Assembly (NCBI GenBank): GCA_002245135.1
Contig: NGBS01000307.1
Location: 57,673-121,672, forward strand
Origin: Proteromonas lacertae
Lineage: Eukaryota; Sar; Bigyra; Opalinata; Proteromonadidae
Direction of reading: 5' to 3'
DNA length: 64,000 nt
Every line of letters begins with the position of its first letter. Position 1 is the stretch's first letter. The position numbers were made by a program, and so were the translations under genes. The notes beneath the pieces are model-generated. The model had not been told where the DNA came from and made no database searches. It worked only from the letters and a program-made list of their open reading frames with translations. Shown piece after piece: positions 13,101-28,100 of this stretch.

Positions 13101-16100
13101 TGTATATTCTTTACATTTTAATATTTCAAGTGATAATAATAATAAACAATTATCAACATCATCAAATAGATTATTCTATTTTAGAATCGATGGTAATGAT
13201 ATTAATAGAGATAATGGATATGGATATAATATTCATCCATTAACATTACAGTATGATTTGTCTAATAATACTAAATATGAGTTTAAAGTATATCAGATTA
13301 GTGATGTTTATTATATTTCATGTATTGATTGTACAAATGGAACTACCATTGAGTTTGTTCCACTTGTTGAAGGTGATAGTGAGTTTATTTATCAATTTGA
13401 ATATGTGAATAATGCATCAATTACACCATATATTGTATTTCCAGCTTTAGTTCCATATAATCGAACATTTGAGAGTTTTCTTTATTTATCAACAGATAAA
13501 GCAAATAATAAAACAGTAAATATCAATTTCCTATTAAATCAAGTTATATCTCCTACTAATATAGTTGAATTTTATAAAGATTATCATGCAAATACTAATA
13601 ATGTATTGACATTTAATGTATCCGATATTGGTTTAGATGATATATATGAAATAAAAATGGAGAATAAAGAAATTGGAAATAGAAATCAACCACCTACTTA
13701 TCAATTTACAATCAGTTGTAAGAATAATAAAATAGAATGTGGATATACTGTTAATTATTATGATTATACAAGCAAATACATATATTCATATGATAATATT
13801 CCAACCATTGAATCAAAATTATCATTAGTATTTGGAAATGTAACAATTGAAAGAAGTACAACTGTTGATACACCAAATCATTTGCTAAAATATCAATACA
13901 CTTATACATTCCATTCATTAACTGGAAGTATAAATGTAACGCAATTTAAAATAGATGATAAAGAAGTTGATGTTGTGTATAGTCAAGGTGTGTCAACTGA
14001 TTCAAAAGATGGATTTATCTATTTAACCATTCAAGGAATTAATTCATTACCAATTTATTATGAATCAACAGCAGAAGAAATTAGAAATAAATTATCCATT
14101 ATTCCTGGATTAGAATTAGTTCATGTCAATGTATCATTTGGAGGAAAGAATGTATTATATGATAAACATATGACAGGAACAGTTAAATATATATACATTA
14201 CATTAAATGAATTATTACATCCATTTAAAGTGGGAAAATCAGATGAGGATTCTTCATTAGAATCAATAATTGTTAGAAGATTACAGCATTTTATGCCTGG
14301 TAATATCGCTTATGGTTCTGCAATACCAATTAAAGATATTTCAATTGATTTCTACAATCCAAAACATGATTATAGAATGTCTACCACAGTTAACTATGTT
14401 TATACATGCAGTAATATTAATGGAACTTTAGCAGTTTATACAGAGAATACTTTAATGGTTAGTTATATTGATACTGAAAGAACATTTAGTGATTTGAAGT
14501 GTTTGATATATAATGTTTATGGTATTCCAATTGAATTTGATAGTATTTATAATTCATTACCATTATGTGGATTGAATATTTTTAATGTTCATTTTAAAAC
14601 TGTGAATGTTGCCGATTCTATTTATATTACACCAAATATGACACATATTGGTAAATTTGTGTTTGAAATAACTCCTAAATCTGGAGTGAGTGTAGTTCAT
14701 GATAATGGACCAAAGTTTAATATTAATTTTAATCCAATATATGATGGTGAGTATTACATGAAAATAGATTTATTACATGGTAAAACAAAGCAATATTCGA
14801 TAAATGTAATAGGTTTTCATCCTGTTGCTTATAATACATTCAATAATGCAACAAAATATACATTAGCTGGTGATATTACTCCATTTGCTATTGATTTAAG
14901 AGATAAATACAATAATTCAGTTGTTAATCCAAATATTACCACATTCAAATTATATTTAATTGATTCTAATGATACTTATTTACCAGTTGAAGATATTGAA
15001 AGATTTGAAAATTCATCTATTTATAATGTCAATTATACATATACAAAAGCAGAAGAAATCTCATTAAGATCAGATGTTATATTAAATGGAATAAAAGTAG
15101 TTTATTATACACTATATGATTATCAACACTCCTATTTAGTAAATCCAACCAATTGTCCAAATGATAATAGATATTGTGATTATTCATATGTGTATGATAA
15201 TATCAATCAGAATTATTCAAATGATCCAATATATTATGATAGAGATAGAGAAATATTCAAAATAAAATATGATGGATTGTTGTATATACCAACATCTGGT
15301 GTTTATACATTCTATTTTCAAGGTGGAAATGGAGTTGAATTATTTATCAATAATCAGTTGGTATTAAATAATAGCTATAAATTAATATATGAAATATCAA
15401 ATTCTACATCACTAGATGGTGAAACTTATATTCCAATTCAATTATATTATCGTTATACATCAATGAGTCAATGCACATTGTATTGGAGTAGTAATAATGG
15501 AATGAACAAGGAAATAATTCCATCCAAATATTATTTTTATTCAGTACAAATGTTAAATTCACCAAAATCAGTAATTGTTTATTCTTCCAGTGTTCCTAAT
15601 AATTATTCTTATAATTCATTAACAGCTACTCCAATTGCTAATTTTACAGTTGGTAAATTTGAATTTGTTTTTACACCTAGAGATAGATATGGAAATGTTA
15701 TTGATAATAGATATTTGAATTTATCTGCACATATTATTGGTTATAAAGGATGGAGTGAAATCAATAGAACAGATGAAAATATTGAGAAAAGACCAGTTCC
15801 ATTTGAATTAGATGAATTTGATATTAAACCAATAGGAATGGTTTTAATATGTGAGAAATGTGGTAAGATTGAACAATATCAATTGAATATAGTTATTGAT
15901 ACAGAAAAAGCAAATACAACATTATTGAAGCAATTGTATTATGGAGATGTTTTAGTAATAGGTAGTTATAGAGTAACTGTTGATTATGTGAAGAATAATG
16001 AAATCTATTTGATTGATTCATATCCAGGAAAAAGTGAAGAAAATATAAGAGTGGTAATAGCCAATAATTTTCATGGACAATATTTAATAAGTTCAAATAA

Positions 16101-19100
16101 AGTAATATCCAAAGATTTATATAAATTAACTGTAACTTGTGATGAACAAGAAACAGACAATATTGGTGTATTTTTAGTGAATGGAACACATGATAAACAT
16201 GATGAAAAGAATACATTTGTATATAATTATGGATATAAAACTCAATTATTAAATAATACAATGTTGATTGTACTTCAATCAAAAGATCAATTTGGTAATA
16301 ATATAAATGATAGTCATATTAATTATAAAGTTGTTTATTATCATACAGAATCATTAACTACACCTGTCAATTCAGTTATTAAACCATTAGGAAATGGAAG
16401 ATACTCAAGTGAAGCTATTTTATATAAAGAAGGTGTTTATAATATAATAATAGAAGATAATGGAGTGTTTGTAGGAGGTGATAATATAATAATGAAATAT
16501 GATGTTGAAGTAAAGAATAATGGAAGTTATTATTTAACAATTGGTGGTGAAAATACAAAGAATATGAATGAGAAATCAATTGAAATTGATATAAAAGATG
16601 CATTTTCCATACTAACTAACATACCACCTTATGAAATAATATTCAAATCATCTAGTCAATATACAATTCAATTCACAGTTCCAGGTAATTACACTATAAC
16701 AAGTAGTAATCCAACAGATGTAGTATTAATACCAAGTGATATAGGTAAATCACATTATCAAGTGATAGTAAACCAACCAGATTATGAAGTTCAAGATATA
16801 ATTGCTGAATATTCAGAAATAGATACAAATCCAATATATGGAACAGTTCAGAATGTCAATGTGAAGTTATATGATCAATATCATAATGATTTTATACATT
16901 CAGAAAGTAAGGATATAAAAATAGTTGAGATTGAAAAACCTGATATGAAAGATTGTAGATTTAGATTATCATATAATGATGAATTAATGATACATCCAAT
17001 ACCATGTAGTGTTGATGCATTTACATTTGAAAAAGAATTAGAAAACATTGTTGGTGTTGGATTAGTATCTGTTGATAAAGTAAACGATAATAAGTTTAAG
17101 ATAGAATTTAATAATCAATTTGATTTAAACAGTAATTTATCCGTTTATAGCAATGATACAGTTATTACAACAACTAATTGCATTTTATACAGACAGCAAT
17201 TGTTAAGAATAAAGAATGATGCTTCTATTAGTTCAAGATATCATTTCACATTAGTATTTAATGGTCAAAGTACAAAAATGTTGAATATTACAGCTAATGA
17301 GACTGAAATAGAAAATGAGTTGTTAGAAATAGAAGATATAAAGAATGTAACAGTTGAAAAGAAAACTGATGGTAGTGTAGATGGTAATAATTTTTATGAA
17401 TATATTATAACATTGAATGAAACATATTCTGAGCTATCTCTGTTACAGATCAATTGGGATGATATTACTACTAATATGAATGAATTTATTACAATAGAGA
17501 ATTATTGTCCAGAGATTAATTATCCAGTAATAAAACCATATCAATTCAGATTAACTACAATTAGTGGAAATGAGGATGAAATAGAATATTTATTCAATAC
17601 AACATTAGAACCTGATTATTCATTTACATTTGAAACACCAACAGTTGGTACATATTATTTAAGATTGGAAGTATTGGATAGATTTGGTTTGAATGGTATT
17701 ACATATTTCAATAAAGATAATACAGAAACAATGATAACTCCAGTAATTGATTTTGATAATTATGATAGTAGTATGAAACCTATTTTAATAAGTTGGACTG
17801 GTTTTGTTCAACCATTATATGATGATATTTATACATTCTACTGTCAATCTGGACAAGGATGTAGAATTACTGTAAATCATGAAACTTTAGTTAATGAATT
17901 ATACACTGAATGTAAAAGAGAAGAAAAAGAATGTGAATATAATGGAACAATGTCAAAATCATTCAAATCATTAAATACATATCCAATTACAGTTGAATAT
18001 TATTTATCCAACTCAAGAACAAAGCCATCTATTCATTTATTATGGTCATCTGATTTAGAATCAAAGACAGTTGTCCCATCACAACGATTATTACACAATA
18101 ATCGGATTATACATGAGGATGTAGTAATAGAAGCACATGGAAAACAATGTGATTCAATTGAATCACTGAATGTTACATATTTAGCTTCAGAAACTGCTAC
18201 TTTAAATTGGACATTACCATTAGATAATGGTGGTTATGATATTGAATATAATAGATTAGATATTATTGATATTGATGAAGATGAAAGTATTCAAACATTT
18301 TATTTACAGCCAGAAGAGAATTCAATTGTTATTAAGAATTTAGTGAATGGTAAAAGATATAATGCAACAATATACTGTCATACATTATTTGGTGATTGCA
18401 ACAAGACTTTAATTGATGAAGAATTTGTACCATTTGATATACCCACAAAGCCAACAATTGTAGAATATATAGCAACAAATGAAACAATAAATATCACATT
18501 CATTAATCCATTTAGTAATAATGGAAGAGAAGTAACTGTTTATCATATTCTATTAACAGATAATGAAACATATAGTTTTGAATTGAATTATACAGAAAAA
18601 GGAGTTGAATATGATGATAATTATGATGCTTACTCACAATTATTTGAAAATTTAACAGATGGAACTTGGTATTATGTTTACATAACAGCTGAGAATGAAG
18701 CAGGTTCAAGTGAAGCAGAATTCAAAGCAATTCAAACTCAGATAATCATTCCATTTACACCAATGTATTCAATATCATATGCTGTTACTAATCCTGGTTG
18801 TATTACAATTGATTATGAGTGTACAGATATGATAGATCCATCTTTAGAATATCAAATAGAATATAGTTATGATTCTAATTATCAAGATGCAGTTTATTTG
18901 TATAGAAATAATAGTGATTGTGATAATATGAATTGCACATTTGAATTATGCGATTTACCAAGTAATAGATTGTATTATATTCGTATTATTCCATTTGATG
19001 AAGAAAATTATACCCAATATCAACGTGCTACACCTGATTCAATATTTTTGTATGATATTCCAACATCTCCATCTGTTATATCAATTGAAACTGCTGGTAA

Positions 19101-22100
19101 GAATGAAATACAAATAGATTATAAAACAGATAATGATGGAGGTAAAAAACCAACTACTATTGAATTAGATTATGGTATAATAAATGACAGATTCTTAGTT
19201 TATGAAATAACAGTTAAAGCTGATGAAAGTGCTTATCACACACCATATTATTATCAATTATCATTGAATAATATTACTCAAACTAGAAAAATATCAAGTC
19301 AAGCCGATACAAATGAAATAAAAGAGAAATTAGAAGAAATTGATATTGTTGGTAGTGTTTATGTTGATAGAATAATGAAATATAAATCAAGTCCATTTTA
19401 TATATATGAAATTACATTTGTAACACAACCAAATATCAATGTCACTGTTGTAGAAAGTCCAAATGATGATTTAATAATAGTACAACAGATTTCTCAACCA
19501 TTAATTGAACCGTATGTATTTACATTGAGTTTTACACCATTAGTAATTGATAATGAAATTAGTGGATATTGCGAATTAATAATATTCAATGAGACAATGA
19601 CATTCTCACCACTAATTGATAATGAAACATTTTATCAACAGTTTATAACAACTTATCCAGATGTTATACACCCAACAAATGTTTATAGAACAGAATTAGA
19701 TAATAGTAGTGTTATACAATACAATATATCTTATTATATAAAACCATATCCACTACTAACAATTATATTCAATACAGGTTCATTAGTTAATATGAAATTG
19801 GATGTATCAATTAACAATGAAATAAGAAACGAAACACATTTACTGTATGAGAATTTGACTAATAATGATGAAATAAGAGTCAATGATTTATTACCAAATC
19901 GAATATACTTATTCACATTACGTCAAACTAACGATAATGAAAATGATAATTTCTATTCACAATTATCAACTTTTATATATTATTTCACACCAGAAATAAC
20001 AATATTTTATCCAATCAAATTAGGCTTTGAAATTATAAACAAAGAACAAGTAAAAGTATCTTGGAATAATGTAGTTGATACTAGAGCTATAAAATCATAT
20101 TATATAGAATATACAACAAATTCATCATTGTTTAATTTAATACCAAATAAGCCATTACATTTACCTGATTATTCTGAAGTTATTGAAAGAAAACCAACAA
20201 TTCAGAGATTGAAATTCACAAGTCAAAATTATGTGATAGATGGTAGTTTTAGATTGTTTTATGTAAATGAATATACAGATATATTATCAATTTCTAATTT
20301 AACAAGTGAAGAGTTGACAAACCAATTAAATAAATTACCATTACATGTAATATCAGTTTCAGAAAAACAAATAATCACATCAGATGATTCATTCTATTAT
20401 AGTTATGGTGAATATTATGATATTACTTTTATAAGTAATTATAATGATAAATTACCTTCTATTTTAATTGAAACTTATAATGATAATAGTAATAATAACA
20501 TATTAACATCATATATACAAAGTGGTACAAATATGAAAGACGATTCCATAATATTATCAATTGAAACAATACGAAGTGGATCTTTGCCAAATAGTGTAAT
20601 ATTAAATGGATTGAAAGAAGATGTTATTTATTATATTAGAGTATTTACATATTCATTTAACAACAAATATTCAAATATACCAATTATTACTGATGAAATA
20701 ATGATTGAAAGTGAGAGATTCTTATATCCACCAAGTATAGAAAGTGTTTATGTTATACCATATTCATATGATAATATTCTTATACAATGGTCTATTCCAA
20801 CATATATTAATTTTGGTGAGTATATAATAGAATATTGCCAATCAATATACTTCAATATCGAACCAATTTATGCAATAAGAATACCAGTTGGAAATGATGA
20901 AAGAATAATGATAGAAGAAAATAAATACAATAAATATATATTAGAATTGCCAGATGATGAAAATCGATATTATGTAAGAATATCAACCAGTAATGAATAT
21001 GGAAGAAGTAATGGAACTATAGGAGTATTGCATCCTGATTATAGATACAACATATTCCCTAATTTAGAAAGTGGAGATGAAATATTTAATGATACTAATA
21101 TATTATTAGAGAATAATGTAACAGAAACTGTTGAAATGTTATATACAAATTATAATATTTATAATTTAATATTAATTGAAAAGAATGAAAAAACTTCAAT
21201 ATATATAAAGCCATTACCAGAAGATCATCCATATTATTATTTATCCCCATCAATTGATATTTATAACACAAATCCAAAGAAAATACCACCACCAAAGATT
21301 GATTCTGTTGCTATATATTTCATTGAAAGTACTTCATTAGGATTTAAGATTCAATTAGATTTTAATAATGTTGATGATTATATTATTGAATATTCTACTA
21401 GCTATGGATTTGAAAGTTATAAAAATTATAGTTGTGGTGAAATTAAACAATGTAAAATGACAGGATTAAATGCAGATGAATCTATATACATCAGAATATA
21501 TATTTCTAATGAAAATGGAATTAGTCAACCATATTATTGTATAAACAATAACAATAATATAACAGAAAATCATTTTTATAACACAATAATACCTCAGAAT
21601 ACAGTTCCACCTATTCATGTATTTACATTCACAGTTGAAGAAGATATACTTACATTATATGTAAAGAATAAAGTGATTGATAATAATGGATTTAATACAG
21701 ATAATGGAGGAAAAGATATAGATTTATATGAAATATTATTCTGTATTGATAAAGAGTGTAATAATATTGAGACTTCTATAAATGTAACAGATGTAGAAAA
21801 TGATTGTAAAGATGGTTGTGAATTTGAAATATTGAATGTGACAAGTATAGTAAAAGAAGGAGAATATTACTATATTGGAGTAAAACCACACAATTCTGTT
21901 GGTTATGGAGGATTAGTTATTTCACCAAAATACACTATATTTGCTAATTCTGAAAGTTATATTAAAGATTTCACTGTTTCTTCTGTTGTTGATGATGATA
22001 CATCTTTACTATTACATTGGAATTTACCCCAATTACCATTAACTAGTGAAATAATTGAATTTATCATATCCTATAATGATTCAAGTCCAGATGATGAAAT

Positions 22101-25100
22101 AACATTAAAAGCAAATGAATTGAATAAATATGAATATGAAATTAATGATTTAGAACCTGGTGAAGAGTATAAGATTAAAATGAGAATAATAACCACAGTA
22201 AATAACACAATAATAACCAATGAACCAGCTGTAGCTGTTTGTCCAAAAGAATCGATGAATTGCATTCCAAAAGCTGTTCCAAGAAAATTACCTCAGTTTA
22301 AATTAGGTAAAGAATTAAAGAGATGTGGATTTAACAATTCTTATTATACTGAACATGAATGTACATTAGAATGGAACAATGATGATATTGATGATGGATC
22401 TAGTGAGTTAAAGTCATTCAAAATAGAAATATGTAAAGATAGAAAGTTTATTTTATTATTAAATCAGACTGAAATGATGTATAAGAAGGTTGAGAATAAT
22501 CAAAATGTTGAAGGTGATAATATGGAAATGGGTGGTGAAAGAGACAGATACAATTTGTATTATAATGGTATTGAAAATGAGCCATACAAATATATATATG
22601 AGAATAATTTTACAGACTTAAGAGATTTTTATATAAGATTTACAATACAAAATGAGTTAGGCATTTATCAAGTTGTATATCCAGTTCATTTACAGTTTTT
22701 ACCACCAACACCAGTAGGTAATATTACAAATATAGAAAATCCAATATTGGTATTACGCTCACAGAAGAATGTTAAATCCTATTTAATAGAACATTATGAT
22801 GATGTTTACAGTGTAAATCGTGAATCAGATTCTCCAATTACATTGATTGAAATGTCTAATGGATGTGAATATAGATTTATATATGGAAATTTCACATCTC
22901 CAACAGTTGGAAGTGATAGAAATTATATTACATTCTTATTAGAAAGATTGCCAGGTATTGGTAAAGTGAAAATAATAGGTGATCAAAATGAGAATTATTA
23001 TATACAATATCTTACCTTAAAAGAAATTCCTGATATTGAATGGATAGATAATAATTGTAGTTATTTCATTGTAAATAGTACTGATGCTGAATTACCAAAG
23101 AATAAAGTTGAAGATATAATAATATATCCAAGTAATATAAGTTCCATTACATTATTCCCATTGTATCATACCTCTAATTTTTCAACAAATTGGTTATACA
23201 TTTATGGAATGAATGAATATGGTAAAGGTGAACCATTAGAATTGAATTACACAATTGTTCCATTATCTTCATTACCATTACCTCCAAAATCATATTACTC
23301 AGATTATGTTAATCCATCATTGGTAATATTATCAGAATCATCTGTTTATATATATTACTCATATAATATATCTGTAGTAGAATCAATTGATATTGAAATA
23401 TCAACAAGTCCAAGTTTTGATGAAGAACTGACTGATAATTATACATCTTATACTAATTATATTATTATAGATGATTTACAACCAATGGTTAGATATTATA
23501 CAAGAATGAGAAGTTGTAATAGATATGATTGTAGTGCTTTTGTTTCAACTGTTCCTTCATCGTTTTTATTAATATATACACCAGATAAATCAAAAATTAA
23601 GAATATAGAAACAAAGAATTATGATTTGAATTTATATAATATAAAGTGGACTAAACCAAAACAGAAATTAGTGACTAGTGAAGAAATATACAGAGTTCAT
23701 TATTATATATCCAGTAATAATATGGAATATAAAAATCCCACAATTAATATTACATTTGATGGAGATGAAAGTGATGATTCTACCACTTATAGAATTCAAA
23801 CAAAAGAATTTTTACAGGAATTGAAAGGTGATGTATCAGTTATTAATTCAAATACATTATTAGTGAAAGATGATTGGATGAAATATAATATTAGAGAAGA
23901 AGATGAAATTATTTGTAATAACTATAGATATATGATAACTTCAATATCATTAACATCAGAAATTCATACAGAAATAAAGGTAAAAGATGGTATAAATAAT
24001 AAAGAAACAATAAAATCTTGTTTTGTAAGATATAGTACAAATGATATATCAGCACTTTTAGGAAATTCAACAGAAGTTTATTCCATTATACAATACTTTA
24101 TTCCATTATACAAATATATGAATTCATTTAACTTTGAAGATTTCTTAATATGTAATGAATGTGAAATTGAAGTAATAAATACAAATGGTGTATTAGCTGA
24201 TTTACATGAAATTATTGTTGATAATAGAGTATTGAGTTTAGATTTATTCGATTTAATACCAAACGAAGAATATACATTTTACGTTTATTCATGGCTATCT
24301 CCAATATCTTATTCACAATCTTTACCATACAAATTATCCACATTTGTTCCACCAGAATTACCTGAAAGCGTTGAAGTTAAATATTATGGCAAGAAATACT
24401 ATGAAATGTTTATTATTGATCATTATTATCCAAAACAACAGAATTATTATATGATTGAATATTCATCAGATAATACATTTTCACAAAAGAGATTAATTAA
24501 TTCATTTAAATATAATCCAATTTATAATAGACAAGTATATAGACCAAGTCAAATATTAGAAGATAAAGTTAGTTTCGCTTATTACGATAATGAATTATAC
24601 TTCGATCAAGTATGTGAATCATGTGTAGTGATTAATTCAGATTCTGATTCAACATTCCACTTGGATTTTCAATCAGAGAAAAGTATTGAATTCTTCGCTG
24701 GTGAAATAATAAAGATTAATAATAATATATATACAATATGTAATAATTGGAAGAGTGAAGAAGTAATTCATAAGAATGAAGCAATTCCAGTGTGTAATAA
24801 AGATAATGCAGATGAAGAAGATATAATAAGTGAAGAAAATAATTCAGGTTCACTTTATATTCCAGTTAATTTAAATGGATTTGTAACAATAGAAAATGAT
24901 AATTCATCATTAGTAGAAATACAAAATTATAAATATGAGCCAAAAGTGGGTGATTTGTTCTTTATTATCGTTGAAGGTAAAAAGTATAATTATTCAGTTA
25001 AAAATTTTGAAAAAGATGTAATAACAGTTGGTTTATATGAAAATTATAATTTAACAGTTTCATTATCAAATTTACAAAAATCAATTACTTATCCAATTTA

Positions 25101-28100
25101 TTATCAAATTAGATCAGAAACAATTAATAAAGATTCATCAGATATTGAAAAGACATTGAGAAATATTCCACCATTGGAGCATAGTATAGTAACTGAAAGA
25201 TCCAGTAATAATTATCACATTGAATATCTTATAAAAGTATCACCATTAGATATAGAAACACATCCAATATTAGTAAATGGATATAATTTCTTACAAATGG
25301 AATATGTCATTCCCTTCAAAGATGTTAAAACAAATACATTTTTCAGAGTAAAATCTTGTACAGAAGTTGGTTGTTCAAGTTATTCAAAAACTATACAAAC
25401 TTCATCATTAAAGAGAATTGTAAATCCTCCAACTAAAGGATCAATAACTCCATTATCACAGTCACATTTGCTCATTCAATGGAATGATCCAGAACCAAGT
25501 GAATCAATTGATCATTATAGAGTTTTATGTGATGAGTATGATTCTGAGACTGTAACTAAATCAGAGAAACATCCATTAATATTTGAAGTAATTATTAAAC
25601 CATCCAATGAGGATGAAGATAATAATAATAATGTTGTGAATGGAACATTCGTAATAAATATTGGTAATGAAAAAACTCCACCATTAGATTGTGATTCAAC
25701 TTCAAGTTATATGTTAAAGAAAGAATTAGAATCATTATCATCAGTAGATAAAGTGATTGTAGAAAAATATCATAATATAAACTATATATTTGTTATTTCA
25801 GTGTTAGAATCGAAATTGTTTGGTGAATTATATTCATTTGTTAATGTTACATCTCCAAATGAAGCAGTGATAAATATTATTCAGAAAGACTATTATCCAA
25901 ATACTTTTATTTTACCAATTAAAAGAAGTAAAGATCAATATACATGCAAAATATCTTCAGTTTCAGGTGATATTCCAAGTGTATTTTTCACACTCCAATC
26001 TAACAATGAAGAATCAGAGAATAGATTATTAGAAGAATATTCAGTTCCAGTTCCACCACCTAAAGAAGTAATTATTACTTCACAAATTGAAGGTTTTAAA
26101 ATTGAAATAATCAAATCAGATTATGTGAATTATAATGAATATGAAACTAAAGGTTATATAATGCATTATGATATTGAAAGAACATTTGATTCAATATATA
26201 CAAACAATAGTAATAATCCAATTGGAGAAATAGAAGTGAATGGTAATGTAGAACCAATAATTACGAGCAATAGATAATGTTTTACCAAATAATAAACACT
26301 ATTTCAAAATAATATCGTTTTCAGATTTTGGAATTAGTGATCCATTTTATTATGGACCAATATCTCCAAATCCAAAACCCAAACTACCCGATTCAGTAAC
26401 AATATCATTATATAATACAACTTCAGTTACTACACATTTCTTAGATGAAAAGAGAGCAGATTATATTACTAATTATATGATTTACTATAATCCATTATTG
26501 CCAAATACGACAATTCAAAGATTACATTTATTTAAAACAGGTAGATATTATCAAATAGGTAATAGTCACAAATGGTCAATGTGTATTTTAGCTGAATTGA
26601 ATAATGTTGAATCAATTCGTTTTGCATTGAAATTAATATCCTTAAATTTAGTGGATATTACAAATGAAGAATATGGTTATAATATTGAATTTATTCCATC
26701 ATCAACAATTTCAGAGTTACAATTACGATTTGAATGTAATAACCCAATGAATAAAGAGAATATAGTTATTGATAAGATTAAAGATGGAAATATAGAAATC
26801 AAACCACCACAAATTCATTTTATTATTTATAAGCCTGATAGAAGACAAAGAGAAATGAATGCTGAAAATCCAGCTCAATATAAGATAGGAATTAAACCAT
26901 TAGAGAAATACATTAAAAGTAATGGAACTTGTAATGGAAATATAGGTGAAAATGTAATAGAAATTAGTGAAGATAGTGATTTAGAATTATATGAGAATGA
27001 AATAATTATGATAAAAGATAGAAAGTATAAGGTTATAAAAGCTGAAAATGAAATAAGGTATGTTATTAGTCCATCATTACCTGAGAAGATAGAAAATGAA
27101 ATAATTTATAGACATAATAATATAGCAGGTATTATACTAAGTAGTAAAAATACTACTGAAGAACAACAAAGATCATTATCATCATGTAAAATAGAGTTTG
27201 ATTATTCACATATGATATTTGTAGATGAAATAGACTTACTATATGATTCTAATGGAAAGATATACACAATGAATGATGGTAGTATTGATTGCAGTGTAAA
27301 GACAGGTACAGTATTGTACAAAATGGATACTACAAAATTATTTACAGCAGATGAAGATATTGTAGATATTTTATCAAATCTACCAGGTTTAGGAACATTT
27401 GAATTAGAAGTAATTGATAGACCATCAACGAAAGAATATTACTTAACCTTAACATCACGTTATTCAATTGATATAAACTATGAAAACGGCGATTTTGCTA
27501 TTATCTCAACATCGGGAAATACACCACCATCCATTATATTAGATCATACAAACACTGTAGAAATAAATAGAATTCCATTTAATAATTATGTGAATATAAC
27601 TCAAGAATATGCAACGATAACTATAATATCTAAAATAATGAAATCATCATCAAGTGAATATTATGGAAGTATTAGTATAGTTATTAATGGAAATGAGGTA
27701 CTAATTCCAGTTGGTTTAAGTGATAATGAATTATCTGTTAATTTATTAGAACAATTAGGAGTTAATTGTATCACATCTACATCACTTATCAATACAAATC
27801 AATATTATGGAATGATATATATAATTCATCCAAAAGTTCTCCAATTTGATGTAGTTGAAGAAAGTTTATTATGTTTAGAACCATTAATATGTGAGATTGA
27901 AATAGAAAAAGCAAAACCATACAATAAAAATCCATTAGTTACGCATTTAGAACAAGATACAATGTATTTATTCTCATTAACAGTCAATACATTAAATGAT
28001 CAAAGTGATATTAGTTTAATTGAACAAGATAAAGAGTTATATATTCAACCATTATTCATAACAACTCCACCTCAGTTAAAACCAGTAGAAATGGATGTTA

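Noticed and set aside
15893-22265. Several minus-strand ORFs of 60-130 residues inside the giant gene
   Set aside because: They are His/Tyr/Leu-rich shadows of an AT-rich sense frame with no start context or splice support.
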